Assembly: GCF_026341035.1 (NCBI RefSeq)
Contig: NZ_JAPEOQ010000001.1
Coordinates: 1,798,001-1,862,000 of the forward strand
Reading direction: 5' to 3'
DNA length: 64,000 bases
Source: Streptomyces sp. NBC_01016
GTDB lineage: Bacteria > Actinomycetota > Actinomycetes > Streptomycetales > Streptomycetaceae
This document shows, piece by piece, positions 43,247-51,451 of the stretch (its first letter is position 1; each line of letters starts with the position of its first letter). The notes beneath the pieces were generated by a model. The model did no database searches. It saw only the letters and a list, made by a program, of their open reading frames with translations, and was not told where the DNA came from. The translations under genes were made by a program, and so were the position numbers.

Positions 43247-44692
43247 TCAGGCGAAGCGGTTTTCCACCACGTCCTGCCAGGCGCTCCGCAGCGCCCCCGC
43301 CACGTCCTGCGCCGAGATCGGCGCCCCGTCCGCCGCGTGCCGCGCCGCGAGCCCGTGCAGATGGGCGCCGACCGAGGCCGCGTCCAAGGGGGCGAGGCCC
43401 GCCGCGAGCAGGGAGCCGGTCAGGCCGGAGAGGACGTCGCCGCTGCCGGCCGTGGCGAGCCACGGGGTGCCGGTGGGGTTCACACGGGTCGGGCGGGTCT
43501 CGTCCGGCGGCGACACCAGGGTCGTCGAGCCCTTCAGGAGGACCGTGGCGTCGTACCGGGCCGCCAACTCCCGTACGGATTCCAGGCGTTCGGCCTCCAC
43601 CGTGTCGCGCGTCACGCCGAGGAGCGCGGCCGCCTCCCCGGCGTGCGGGGTCAGCACGGTGGGCGCCGTGCGGGCGCGGACCGTCGCCGGGTCCGCGAGG
43701 CGCAGCCCGTCCGCGTCGATCAGGACCGGGACGTCCGAGGCCAGGACGTCGTGCAGGCCCGACGTGTCGTCGCCGAGGCCGGGGCCGAGCACCCAGGCCT
43801 GGACCCGGCCCGCCTTCGCGGGCGGTCCGGCCGAGACGAGCGTCTCCGGGAAGCGGGCGAGCACCGCGTCCGCGGCCGGGCCCACGTACCGGACGGCGCC
43901 CGCCCCGCCGTGCAGCGCGCCCGCCACCGCAAGGACCGCCGCGCCGGGGTAGCGGGCCGAGCCCGCGACGATGCCGACGACGCCGCGCCGGTACTTGTCG
44001 CTCTCGCCGGTCGGCCGGGGGAGCAGCGCCGCCACGTCCGCGTACTGGAGCGCCTCCAACCCCGTTTCGGCAGGGGCGAGTTCGAGGCCGATGTCGACGA
44101 GGCGGAGCGCGCCCGCGTACCCGCGGGCCGGGTCGATGAGCAGACCCGGCTTGTACGTTCCGAAGGTGACCGTCGCGTCCGCCCGCACCGCTTCGCCGCG
44201 CACCTCGCCGGTGTCGGCGTCCACGCCGCTCGGGAGGTCGACGGCCACGACGGTTCCCCTTGCGGCGTCGGCCAGTTCTGCCGCGCGGGGGCGCAGGCCG
44301 CCCTTGCCGCCGATGCCCACGATGCCGTCGACGACGAGGTCGGCGCGGCCGACGCGTTCCGTGGCGTTCTCGTCCTGTGCGTCGAGGACCGTGCCGCCCG
44401 CCGCACGCAGCGCCGCGAGGCCTCCGGCGTGGGCCCGGTCGGGGTTCAGCAGCAGCGCCGTGACGCCCGCGCCCCGGCGGGCGAGGCGGGCGCCCGCGTA
44501 CAGGGCGTCGCCGCCGTTGTCCCCCGAGCCGACGAGGAGGGTGACGCGGGAGCCGTACACCTTGCCGAGCAGATCGGCGCAGGCGGTCGCGAGACCGGCC
44601 GCCGCGCGTTGCATCAGCGCGCCCTCGGGCAGCCGCGCCATGAGGGCGCGCTCGGCGGACCTGACCGTCTCTACGTCGTGAGCGAGTCGCAT
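43247..44692 (-). CDS. nnr: Bifunctional NAD(P)H-hydrate epimerase/dehydratase
   Basis: The 481-aa repair enzyme restores NAD(P)H from its hydrates. The N-terminal YjeF epimerase domain has VGSGDNGGDALYAGARLARR and VDLPSGVDADTG. The C-terminal ADP-dependent dehydratase has KYRRGVVGIVAGSARYPGAA, LTPHAGEAAALLG and ATAGSGDVLSGLTGSLLAAG. It starts at ATG, divergent from alr by 101 nt. Confidence 0.96.
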   Translation of the reverse strand: MRLAHDVETVRSAERALMARLPEGALMQRAAAGLATACADLLGKVYGSRVTLLVGSGDNGGDALYAGARLARRGAGVTALLLNPDRAHAGGLAALRAAGGTVLDAQDENATERVGRADLVVDGIVGIGGKGGLRPRAAELADAARGTVVAVDLPSGVDADTGEVRGEAVRADATVTFGTYKPGLLIDPARGYAGALRLVDIGLELAPAETGLEALQYADVAALLPRPTGESDKYRRGVVGIVAGSARYPGAAVLAVAGALHGGAGAVRYVGPAADAVLARFPETLVSAGPPAKAGRVQAWVLGPGLGDDTSGLHDVLASDVPVLIDADGLRLADPATVRARTAPTVLTPHAGEAAALLGVTRDTVEAERLESVRELAARYDATVLLKGSTTLVSPPDETRPTRVNPTGTPWLATAGSGDVLSGLTGSLLAAGLAPLDAASVGAHLHGLAARHAADGAPISAQDVAGALRSAWQDVVENRFA

Positions 44693-44793
44693 GCCATCGA
44701 GTGTCTCGCAGGGTTGTTGCCCCGGCCGAAGTGTTTTGTGCCGGATTGGCCAACGGATCTCGTGTCACACCCCTCTGAGACACTGACCTCACC

Positions 44794-46002
44794 ATGAACG
44801 AGAACGTGACTGCCCCGCTCCGCGCCCGCGCCGAGATCGACCTGGCCGCGCTCAAGGCCAATGTGCGAGCCCTGCGGGCCCATGCGCCCGGGGCCGCGTT
44901 CATGGCGGTTGTGAAGGCGGACGGGTACGGGCACGGCATGATCCCGGTCGCGCGGGCCGCCAAGGACGCGGGGGCCGAGTGGCTGGGGGCCGCCACCGCC
45001 GAGGAGGCGCTGGAGCTGCGCGCGGCGGGTCTCACCGGGCGCATCATGTGCTGGCTGTGGGTGCCCGGCGGGCCCTGGCAGGCGGGCATCGAGGCCGATC
45101 TCGACATGTCGGTGAGCGGCATGTGGGCGCTGCGGGAGGTCGTCGACGCCGCGCGTGCGACGGGCCGGGTCGCCCGTATCCAGCTCAAGGCCGACACGGG
45201 CCTCGGGCGGAACGGATGCCTGCCCGCCGACTGGCCCGAGCTCGTGCGGGAGGCGCTGAAGGCGCAGCGGGACGGGTTCGTGAACGTCACAGGCCTCTGG
45301 TCGCACTTCGCGTGCGCCGACGAGCCCGGCCATCCGTCCATCGCCGCCCAACTGACCGCCTTCCGGGAGATGGTCGCGCACGCGGAGGGCGAGGGCGTCG
45401 CCCCGGAGGTCCGGCACATCGCCAACTCGCCGGGGACGCTGACCCTTCCCGAGACGCACTTCGACCTCGTGCGCCCCGGCATCGCGATGTACGGGATCTC
45501 GCCGAGCCCCGAGGTCGGCACGCCCGGCGACTTCGGTCTGCGCCCCGTGATGACGCTGAAGGCGAATCTCGCGCTCGTGAAGCACGCGCCGGGTGGACTC
45601 GGCGTCAGTTACGGGCATCACTACGTCACACCGGGCGAGACGACGCTCGGCCTCGTCCCGTTGGGCTACGCGGACGGCATCCCGCGACACGCGTCCGGCA
45701 CGGCCCCGGTCCTGATCGACGGCAAGCGGCGCACGATCGCGGGCCGGGTGGCCATGGACCAGTTCGTCGTCGACCTGGGCGGCGACGAGCCGGCAGCGGG
45801 GGACGAGGCGGTGCTCTTCGGACCCGGTGACGGCGGCGAGCCGACCGCGGAGGACTGGGCGGTCGCGTCGGGCACCATCGCGTACGAGATCGTCACGCGC
45901 ATCGGATCCCGAGTACCGCGCGTCTACGTAGACGGAGAGGGCGGCACCGTGCACGAAGAGGGCGGCACCGTAGACGAAGAGAGCGGCGCCACGCGCGCGT
46001 GA
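44794..46002 (+). CDS. alr: Alanine racemase
   Basis: The 402-aa PLP enzyme makes D-alanine for peptidoglycan. The PLP Lys is Lys41 in AVVKADGYGHG. The second catalytic base lies in LGVSYGHHYV and the substrate-binding GRVAMDQFVVDL follows. The C-terminus ends in a 21-bp tandem repeat encoding EGGTVHEEGGTVDEE, beyond the usual fold. No Shine-Dalgarno precedes the ATG; GACACT 10 nt upstream may be a -10, so it could be leaderless. Confidence 0.97.
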   Translation: MNENVTAPLRARAEIDLAALKANVRALRAHAPGAAFMAVVKADGYGHGMIPVARAAKDAGAEWLGAATAEEALELRAAGLTGRIMCWLWVPGGPWQAGIEADLDMSVSGMWALREVVDAARATGRVARIQLKADTGLGRNGCLPADWPELVREALKAQRDGFVNVTGLWSHFACADEPGHPSIAAQLTAFREMVAHAEGEGVAPEVRHIANSPGTLTLPETHFDLVRPGIAMYGISPSPEVGTPGDFGLRPVMTLKANLALVKHAPGGLGVSYGHHYVTPGETTLGLVPLGYADGIPRHASGTAPVLIDGKRRTIAGRVAMDQFVVDLGGDEPAAGDEAVLFGPGDGGEPTAEDWAVASGTIAYEIVTRIGSRVPRVYVDGEGGTVHEEGGTVDEESGATRA

Positions 46003-46122
46003 CCGGCGTCACGGCTTGAAGGTCCACCGACACAGCCGTCCGAGCCGCCACCATGTGAAGCAACAACGGAACGGGTAACCCGACACCGGACGACAGGCAG
46101 GACGCGGAGCAGGGAGCGGCAC

Positions 46123-47325
46123 GTGAGCGAGAGCAGCGCACCGGCCACGGCGGCCGTCGTCGAAGCGGCGGAAAGGGCCGCATCGGGGAACTGGCGGCGG
46201 GCCGGCCTCGCGGGCGCCGCCATAGGCGTGGTCGCGGCCGGGGCGGCCGCGGGCGTCGCCGTCGAGCGGCTGACCGTGGGGCGCGGGATGCGCAGGAAGG
46301 CGCGGCTCGCCCTCGACGCGTCGGGGCCCTACGGAGCACTGCGCGGCGTGCCGGGGAAGGCGTACGCGGAGGACGGCACGGAGCTGTACTACGAGGTCGA
46401 CGAGGCGGACCCGGAGGCCGGTGGCACGACGCCGCGCAGACGCCGCCTGTTCGGCCGCAAGACCCCGGCGCCCGTCACCGTCGTCTTCAGCCACGGCTAC
46501 TGCCTGGGCCAGGACTCCTGGCACTTCCAGCGCGCTGCGCTGCGCGGCGTCGTCCGCTGCGTGTACTGGGACCAGCGCAGTCATGGGCGTTCGGGGCGGG
46601 GCGCCGAGCAGGTCGAGGACGGGGTGCCCGTCTCCATCGACCGGCTCGGCAGCGATCTGCAGGCCGTCATCGACGCGGCCGCGCCCGAGGGGCCGCTCGT
46701 CCTCGTCGGCCACTCCATGGGCGGCATGACCGTGATGGCGCTCGCCGACCGGTGTCCCGAGCTGATCCGCGACCGGGTCGTGGGCGTCGCCCTCGTCGGT
46801 ACGTCGTCGGGGAAGCTCGGCGAGGTGAACTACGGGCTTCCGGTGGCCGGGGTGAACGCGGTGCGGCGGGTGCTGCCCGGCGTACTGAAGGTGCTCGGGC
46901 AGCGGGCCGACCTCGTGGAGAAGGGGCGCCGGGCGACGGCCGACCTGTTCGCCGGGATCATCAAGCGGTACTCGTTCGCCTCGCGGGACGTCGACCCGGC
47001 GGTCGCCCGGTTCGCCGAGCGGATGATCGAGGGGACGCCGATCGACGTGGTGGCCGAGTTCTACCCGGCGTTCGAGGAGCACGACAAGGCGGACGCCCTG
47101 GCGCACTTCGCGGACCTGCCCGTGCTCGTCCTCGCGGGGGAGCGCGACCTGGTCACGCCGAGCGACCACAGCGAGGCGATCGCGGCGCTGCTGCCGGACG
47201 CCGAGTACGTGCTCGTGCCGGACGCCGGGCACCTCGTGATGCTGGAACACCCCGAGGTCGTGACGGACCGGCTCGCGGACCTTTTGGTGCGTGCAAGGGA
47301 AAAGGCGCGAAGCGCGGCCTCGTAG
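46123..47325 (+). CDS. Alpha/beta hydrolase with N-terminal membrane anchor
   Basis: The 400-aa protein starts at GTG. It has a hydrophobic segment (AGLAGAAIGVVAAGAAAGVAV, residues ~27-47) and then an alpha/beta hydrolase. The oxyanion region is VVFSHGYCLGQ, the nucleophile elbow GHSMGG (near residue 200), the acid lies near VLAGERDLVTP and the His in DAGHLVMLEHP. The substrate is unknown. The gene sits between alr and tsaE, as in related actinobacteria. Confidence 0.88.
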   Translation: MSESSAPATAAVVEAAERAASGNWRRAGLAGAAIGVVAAGAAAGVAVERLTVGRGMRRKARLALDASGPYGALRGVPGKAYAEDGTELYYEVDEADPEAGGTTPRRRRLFGRKTPAPVTVVFSHGYCLGQDSWHFQRAALRGVVRCVYWDQRSHGRSGRGAEQVEDGVPVSIDRLGSDLQAVIDAAAPEGPLVLVGHSMGGMTVMALADRCPELIRDRVVGVALVGTSSGKLGEVNYGLPVAGVNAVRRVLPGVLKVLGQRADLVEKGRRATADLFAGIIKRYSFASRDVDPAVARFAERMIEGTPIDVVAEFYPAFEEHDKADALAHFADLPVLVLAGERDLVTPSDHSEAIAALLPDAEYVLVPDAGHLVMLEHPEVVTDRLADLLVRAREKARSAAS

Positions 47326-47378
47326 GGGTGGCGGTGGGAGACGGGAGGGAGTGCCGACAGCCGCTACCGTGGGGATTT

Positions 47379-47918
47379 ATGGAGACACCGGCAACACCGC
47401 ACAGCCCGGCGGCTGAGCCCGCCACCACCCCCGTCAGCACGGTCACCGTGACCGTCAACTCCCCGGACGAGATGCGGGAGTTGGGGCTCGCCCTGGCCAA
47501 ACAGCTGCGCCCGGGCGACCTCGTCATGCTCACCGGCGAGCTCGGCGCGGGCAAGACGACGCTGACCCGCGGGCTCGGCGCGGGCATGGGCGTACGCGGC
47601 GCGGTGACCTCGCCGACCTTCGTGATCGCCCGGGTGCATCCGCCGCTGGGCGAGGGTCCTGCCCTGGTGCACGTGGACGCGTACCGGCTCGGGGGCGGCC
47701 TCGACGAGATGGAGGACCTCGACCTCGACGTGTCCCTGCCGGACTCCGTGGTGGTCGTGGAGTGGGGCGACGGCAAGGTCGAGGAGCTGTCCGACGACCG
47801 GCTGCACGTGATCATCGACCGGGCCACCGGTGACACCACGGACGAGGTCCGGGTCGTGACGTTCAACGGGATCGGGGAGCGGTGGACCGAGGCGGACCTG
47901 GGGTCGCTCGCGGGCTGA
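47379..47918 (+). CDS. tsaE: tRNA t6A synthesis ATPase TsaE
   Basis: The 179-aa ATPase acts with TsaB and TsaD to make N6-threonylcarbamoyl-adenosine in tRNA. The P-loop is GELGAGKT (residues 53-60), and SPTFVIARVH, HVDAYRL and VVVVEWGDG are family motifs. A ~20-residue Pro/Thr-rich extension precedes the core. The ATG lacks a Shine-Dalgarno and TACCGT ends 8 nt upstream, so it may be leaderless. A longer upstream open frame overlaps the hydrolase gene and is not used. Confidence 0.95.
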   Translation: METPATPHSPAAEPATTPVSTVTVTVNSPDEMRELGLALAKQLRPGDLVMLTGELGAGKTTLTRGLGAGMGVRGAVTSPTFVIARVHPPLGEGPALVHVDAYRLGGGLDEMEDLDLDVSLPDSVVVVEWGDGKVEELSDDRLHVIIDRATGDTTDEVRVVTFNGIGERWTEADLGSLAG

Positions 47919-48014
47919 GCTCGTATCCGCACCTGTCCCGTACGTATCCCGACAACGCGTCGGCAAATTCTTGCGCGGCGCGGCTTCGGCGTGTTCACAT
48001 GGAGACCGGTGTTG

Positions 48015-48030
48015 GTTAGGTCTACCTAAC
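48015..48030. promoter_or_regulatory. Perfect palindrome overlapping a predicted -10
   Basis: GTTAGGT and ACCTAAC arms are separated by CT. A promoter TTCACA (47994-47999), 17 nt, TAGGTC (48017-48022) overlaps it and faces the small ORF at 48063. The TTAGG/CCTAA half-sites resemble DtxR/IdeR-type iron boxes, but the spacing is 5 bp shorter than the 19-bp consensus. Confidence 0.5.
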
Positions 48031-48062
48031 TACGTCCCCTCGACCGTGGCCGGGAGGCATCC

Positions 48063-48230
48063 ATGTCGACTTCGGAACGTGAAGGCGCGCGCGCAGTGTC
48101 GATGCGGGATCTTTTGGCGTCGTGTGCGGCGGCGCGGGCCGTGTCGGTCCCGCCGGCTCCGCGCGGACGCCCGGTCCAGCCACGCAGCGAGCCGCAGCGC
48201 AGCGAGTGGCGCCCGTCGGCGCACCCGTGA
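48063..48230 (+). CDS. 55-aa protein of unknown function
   Basis: The ORF has GGGAGG 4-5 nt before its ATG. It encodes MSTSEREGARAVSMRDLLAS, then Ala/Val-rich and Pro/Arg-rich segments (VPPAPRGRPVQPRSEPQR). Third-position G/C is high after the first few codons, as in real Streptomyces genes. It stops 15 nt before the convergent L,D-transpeptidase-like gene. There is one Cys and no membrane segment. Its promoter region carries a perfect palindrome, so it may be regulated. No function is recognised. Confidence 0.6.
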   Translation: MSTSEREGARAVSMRDLLASCAAARAVSVPPAPRGRPVQPRSEPQRSEWRPSAHP

Positions 48231-48245
48231 GGGACGCGGCAACCG

Positions 48246-48800
48246 TTACTTGACGACGACGACCTTGGCGCCGATCGTCGCGAACTGCCACATGGCGTCG
48301 GCGTCCTCGCGGGACTCGCGGATGCCGCCGGTCTGCTTGCCGGGGTCGGGGGCGGCCGTCGAACCGTTGACGGCGGCGCTGAAGCCGATCGCCACGCCGT
48401 TCGTGGTGGCGAAGCGGACCACGTGCTCGATCGGGACGCCGTCGGTGCCGGTGACGGAGCCGGAGCGCGAGGTCACCGAGTACGAGCCGGGCGCCGGGTC
48501 CACCGTGCCGGGCGTCACCCGGAACGTCGACTTCGTCTTGTTGCCCGCGCCGACCAGCCACACCCGGTCCCCGCCGAGCGCGTACACGACACGCTCGCCC
48601 GAGCCGGAGCCCGCGGGCAGCGCCTTCGGGTCCGTCTTCTTCTTGGGTGTCTTCGACGCCGAGGCGGAGGGCGAGGAGCCCTCCTTCTTCTCGGCGAGGT
48701 CGGTGGGCGCGCTCGCCGACGCCTGGTAGGCGAGGAAGCCGACCACGACGAGTGACCCCGCCGTGAGCGCGGTCACGAATCCGGTGCTGCTCCGTGCCAC
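48246..48800 (-). CDS. Membrane-anchored L,D-transpeptidase-like protein without catalytic Cys
   Basis: The predicted 184-aa protein has an N-terminal membrane segment (GFVTALTAGSLVVVGFLAYQ), a Ser/Lys/Pro linker and a YkuD-like domain. The domain end (IRESREDADAMWQFATIGAKVVVVK) aligns in pattern with L,D-transpeptidases. Where those have SHGCIR the protein reads QTGGIR, so the nucleophile and the preceding His are missing. It is probably not an active transpeptidase. I chose GTG 48800 because GAGGCAGG lies 6 nt upstream; TTG 48818 would add 6 residues. Divergent from tsaB. Confidence 0.7.
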   Translation of the reverse strand: MARSSTGFVTALTAGSLVVVGFLAYQASASAPTDLAEKKEGSSPSASASKTPKKKTDPKALPAGSGSGERVVYALGGDRVWLVGAGNKTKSTFRVTPGTVDPAPGSYSVTSRSGSVTGTDGVPIEHVVRFATTNGVAIGFSAAVNGSTAAPDPGKQTGGIRESREDADAMWQFATIGAKVVVVK

Positions 48801-48916
48801 CAGGTGCCTGCCTCTCAAGTACGAACCTCAGGGTGACGGTAGCAGTCGAGGCCCGGAGGCCCGGTCTTGCGGGAAGTCCGGACGTGTCCGCCTTCCGGTG
48901 GTCGTAGGCTGTTCGC

Positions 48917-49582
48917 GTGCTGTTGCTCGCTCTGGATACCGCCACCCCCGCCGTCACCGTCGCTCTGCACGACGGGACCTCCGTCGTAGCCGAGTCGAGT
49001 CAGGTGGATGCTCGTAGACACGGGGAACTGCTGCTGCCCGCCGTCGACCGGATGTTCACCGAGGCCGGCCTGCGGCTCGACGCCGTCACCGGCATCGTCG
49101 TGGGCGTGGGCCCCGGCCCGTACACCGGCCTGCGTGTCGGCCTGATGACCGCCGACACGTTCGGCCTCGCGCTCGGCGTGCCCGTGCACGGCGTCTGCAC
49201 GCTGGACGGGCTCGCTTACGAGGCCGGGGATGCCCTGGACGGGGCGGGCCCCTTCGTCGTCGCCACCGACGCGCGGCGCAAGGAGGTGTACTGGGCGCGC
49301 TACGACGATGCGCGGACCCGCGTCACCGAGGCCGCCGTCGACCGGCCCGCCGACATCGCCTCCCTCGTGGAGGGCCTGCCCGCCGTCGGCGCCGGCGCGC
49401 GGCTGTACCCGGACACCTTCCCGGACGCGCGCGGGCCCGAGAACGTGTCGGCCGCCGCGCTCGCCGCCCTCGCCGCCGAGAGGCTGGCCGCGGGCGAGGA
49501 GCTCCTCGAACCGCGCCCCCTCTACCTGCGCCGCCCCGACGCGCAGGTCCCCAAGAACTACAAGGTGGTCACCCCCAAGTGA
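48917..49582 (+). CDS. tsaB: tRNA t6A synthesis protein TsaB
   Basis: The 221-aa ASKHA-fold partner of TsaD scaffolds the t6A complex. MLLLALDTATPAVTVALHDG and VVGVGPGPYTGLRVGLMTA are characteristic. It starts at GTG without a Shine-Dalgarno; TAGGCT ends 6 nt before the start, strongly suggesting a leaderless mRNA. Its stop overlaps the rimI start (GTGA). Confidence 0.96.
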   Translation: MLLLALDTATPAVTVALHDGTSVVAESSQVDARRHGELLLPAVDRMFTEAGLRLDAVTGIVVGVGPGPYTGLRVGLMTADTFGLALGVPVHGVCTLDGLAYEAGDALDGAGPFVVATDARRKEVYWARYDDARTRVTEAAVDRPADIASLVEGLPAVGAGARLYPDTFPDARGPENVSAAALAALAAERLAAGEELLEPRPLYLRRPDAQVPKNYKVVTPK

Positions 49583-50100
49583 CAGCCGTGGACGTATCGC
49601 TGCGCGAGATGCGCTGGTGGGACATCGATCCCGTGCTCGCCCTGGAGAAGGACCTCTTCCCGGACGACGCCTGGTCGCGCGGCATGTTCTGGTCCGAGCT
49701 CGCGCACGCCCGCGGCGTCGGTTCCACGCGGCGCTACGTGGTCGCGTACGAGGGCGAGAAGCTGGTCGGGTACGGGGGCGTCGCCGCCTCCGGGGACCTT
49801 GCCGACATCCAGACCATCGCCGCAGCCCGCGACCACTGGGGCACCGGGCTCGGCGCCCGGCTGCTCACCGAACTGCTGCGGCACGCCACCGCCTTCGAGG
49901 TCGACCAGGTGATGCTCGAGGTGCGCGTCGACAACACGCGGGCGCAGAAGCTGTACGAGCGCTTCGGCTTCGAGCCGATCGGCTTCCGGCGCGGCTACTA
50001 CCAGCCCGGCAACATCGACGCCCTCGTGATGCGCCTGACCACGACCACCGCGAACGACACCGCGAACGACACTGTGAACGAAGAGAAGACCCATGGCTGA
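49579..50100 (+). CDS. rimI: Ribosomal protein S18-alanine N-acetyltransferase
   Basis: The 173-aa GNAT enzyme is placed as RimI by its position between tsaB and tsaD and by [20 protein letters not shown] and [20 protein letters not shown] (acetyl-CoA loop). [20 protein letters not shown] follows. The C-terminus has a Thr/Asn/Asp repeat (TANDTANDT). It overlaps tsaB by 4 nt and tsaD by 8 nt. The actual substrate in Streptomyces is not shown by sequence. Confidence 0.9.
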   Translation: MTAVDVSLREMRWWDIDPVLALEKDLFPDDAWSRGMFWSELAHARGVGSTRRYVVAYEGEKLVGYGGVAASGDLADIQTIAAARDHWGTGLGARLLTELLRHATAFEVDQVMLEVRVDNTRAQKLYERFGFEPIGFRRGYYQPGNIDALVMRLTTTTANDTANDTVNEEKTHG

Positions 50101-51187
50101 CGAACCGCTCGTCCTCGGCATCGAGACCTCCTGCGACGAGACCGGCGTCGGCATCGTCCGCGGCACCACCCTGCTCGCCGACGCCGTCGCCTCCAGCGTC
50201 GACGAACACGCCCGCTTCGGCGGCGTCGTCCCCGAGGTCGCCTCCCGCGCGCACCTGGAGGCGATGGTCCCCACGATCCAGCGCGCCCTGAAGGACGCGG
50301 GCGTCACGGCGAAGGACCTCGACGGCATCTCCGTCACCGCGGGTCCTGGCCTTGCGGGCGCCCTGCTGGTCGGGGTGTCGGCCGCCAAGGCGTACGCGTA
50401 CGCGCTCGACAAGCCGCTCTACGGCGTCAACCACCTCGCCTCGCACATCTGCGTCGACCAGCTGGAGCACGGCACGCTGCCCGAGCCGACGATGGCGCTC
50501 CTTGTGTCGGGCGGGCACTCGTCGCTGCTCCTGTCCACCGACATCACGTCCGATGTGCGGCCGCTCGGTGCGACCATCGACGACGCCGCCGGTGAGGCCT
50601 TCGACAAGATCGCGCGGGTGCTGAACCTCGGCTTCCCGGGCGGGCCCGTCATCGACCGGTACGCGAAGGAGGGCGACCCGAACGCGATCGCCTTCCCGCG
50701 CGGGCTCACCGGGCCGCGCGACCCCGCGTACGACTTCTCCTTCTCCGGCCTGAAGACCGCGGTGGCCCGCTGGATCGAGGCCAAGCGGGCGGCGGGGGAG
50801 GACGTGCCGGTGCGCGACGTGTCGGCGTCCTTCCAGGAGGCCGTCGTGGACGTGCTGACGCGGAAGGCCGTGAAGGCCTGCAAGGACCAGGGCGTCGACC
50901 ACCTCATGATCGGCGGTGGCGTCGCCGCCAACTCGCGGCTCCGTGTCCTCGCCGAGGAGCGCTGCGAGCGGGCCGGGATCCGGCTGCGTGTGCCGCGGCC
51001 CAAGCTGTGCACGGACAACGGCGCGATGGTCGCGGCGCTCGGCGCGGAAATGGTGGCGCGCAACCGGATGCCGTCCTCGTGGGACCTGTCCGCGGACTCC
51101 TCGCTCCCGGTGACGGAGCCGCACGTCCCCGGCCACCACCATCACGACCACGTGCACGAGGTCAGCAAGGAGAACCTCTACTCATGA
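50093..51187 (+). CDS. tsaD: tRNA N6-threonylcarbamoyltransferase TsaD
   Basis: The 364-aa catalytic subunit transfers threonylcarbamoyl to A37 of ANN-decoding tRNAs. [12 protein letters not shown] opens the ASKHA fold. The metal-binding His114 and His118 lie in NHLASHIC, and [10 protein letters not shown] follows. [13 protein letters not shown] is present near the end. The C-terminus carries a His-rich tail ([10 protein letters not shown]) not needed for the fold. The ATG overlaps rimI, and the stop overlaps the next ORF (ATGA). Confidence 0.97.
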   Translation: MADEPLVLGIETSCDETGVGIVRGTTLLADAVASSVDEHARFGGVVPEVASRAHLEAMVPTIQRALKDAGVTAKDLDGISVTAGPGLAGALLVGVSAAKAYAYALDKPLYGVNHLASHICVDQLEHGTLPEPTMALLVSGGHSSLLLSTDITSDVRPLGATIDDAAGEAFDKIARVLNLGFPGGPVIDRYAKEGDPNAIAFPRGLTGPRDPAYDFSFSGLKTAVARWIEAKRAAGEDVPVRDVSASFQEAVVDVLTRKAVKACKDQGVDHLMIGGGVAANSRLRVLAEERCERAGIRLRVPRPKLCTDNGAMVAALGAEMVARNRMPSSWDLSADSSLPVTEPHVPGHHHHDHVHEVSKENLYS

Positions 51188-51432
51188 CCGTCGCGCTGAT
51201 GTGGGAGGCCCGCGCCGTCGAGGGGCGTGGCGAGAAGCTGCTGAGCTGGGCGAAGGAGCAGGTTCTCGAACCGGCCCCGGAGCGCCGCGAGACGTTCCGG
51301 GCGCCGCGGGACCGGGTGCTCGTCATTACGTGGTGGGATGCGGCGTACGACGCGGACCTTCCGGAACTTCCGGAACCGGACGGTGAGTTGGTGACCCGCA
51401 CGGTCCACCGCTGGCGTTTCGAGGCCGCGTAG
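51184..51432 (+). CDS. Conserved small protein downstream of tsaD
   Basis: The 82-aa product starts [20 protein letters not shown] and contains [20 protein letters not shown] and [11 protein letters not shown]. Size and pattern are compatible with a small dimeric alpha/beta-barrel (ABM-like) fold, but that is a guess. It overlaps tsaD by 4 nt and is therefore probably made with the t6A proteins. No function is assigned. Confidence 0.8.
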   Translation: MTVALMWEARAVEGRGEKLLSWAKEQVLEPAPERRETFRAPRDRVLVITWWDAAYDADLPELPEPDGELVTRTVHRWRFEAA

Positions 51433-51451
51433 GGCCGTAAGTCCCAGGGCT

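Noticed and set aside
43134..45521. A 795-codon reverse-strand open frame across nnr and alr
   Set aside because: It is out of frame with nnr and antisense to alr. Only its last 17 codons, which have their own GTG and ribosome-binding site, are worth keeping as a leader ORF.
48015..48030. A true DmdR/IdeR iron box
   Set aside because: The half-sites fit but the total is 14-16 bp instead of 19 bp, so I kept it only as a palindromic operator of unknown regulator.
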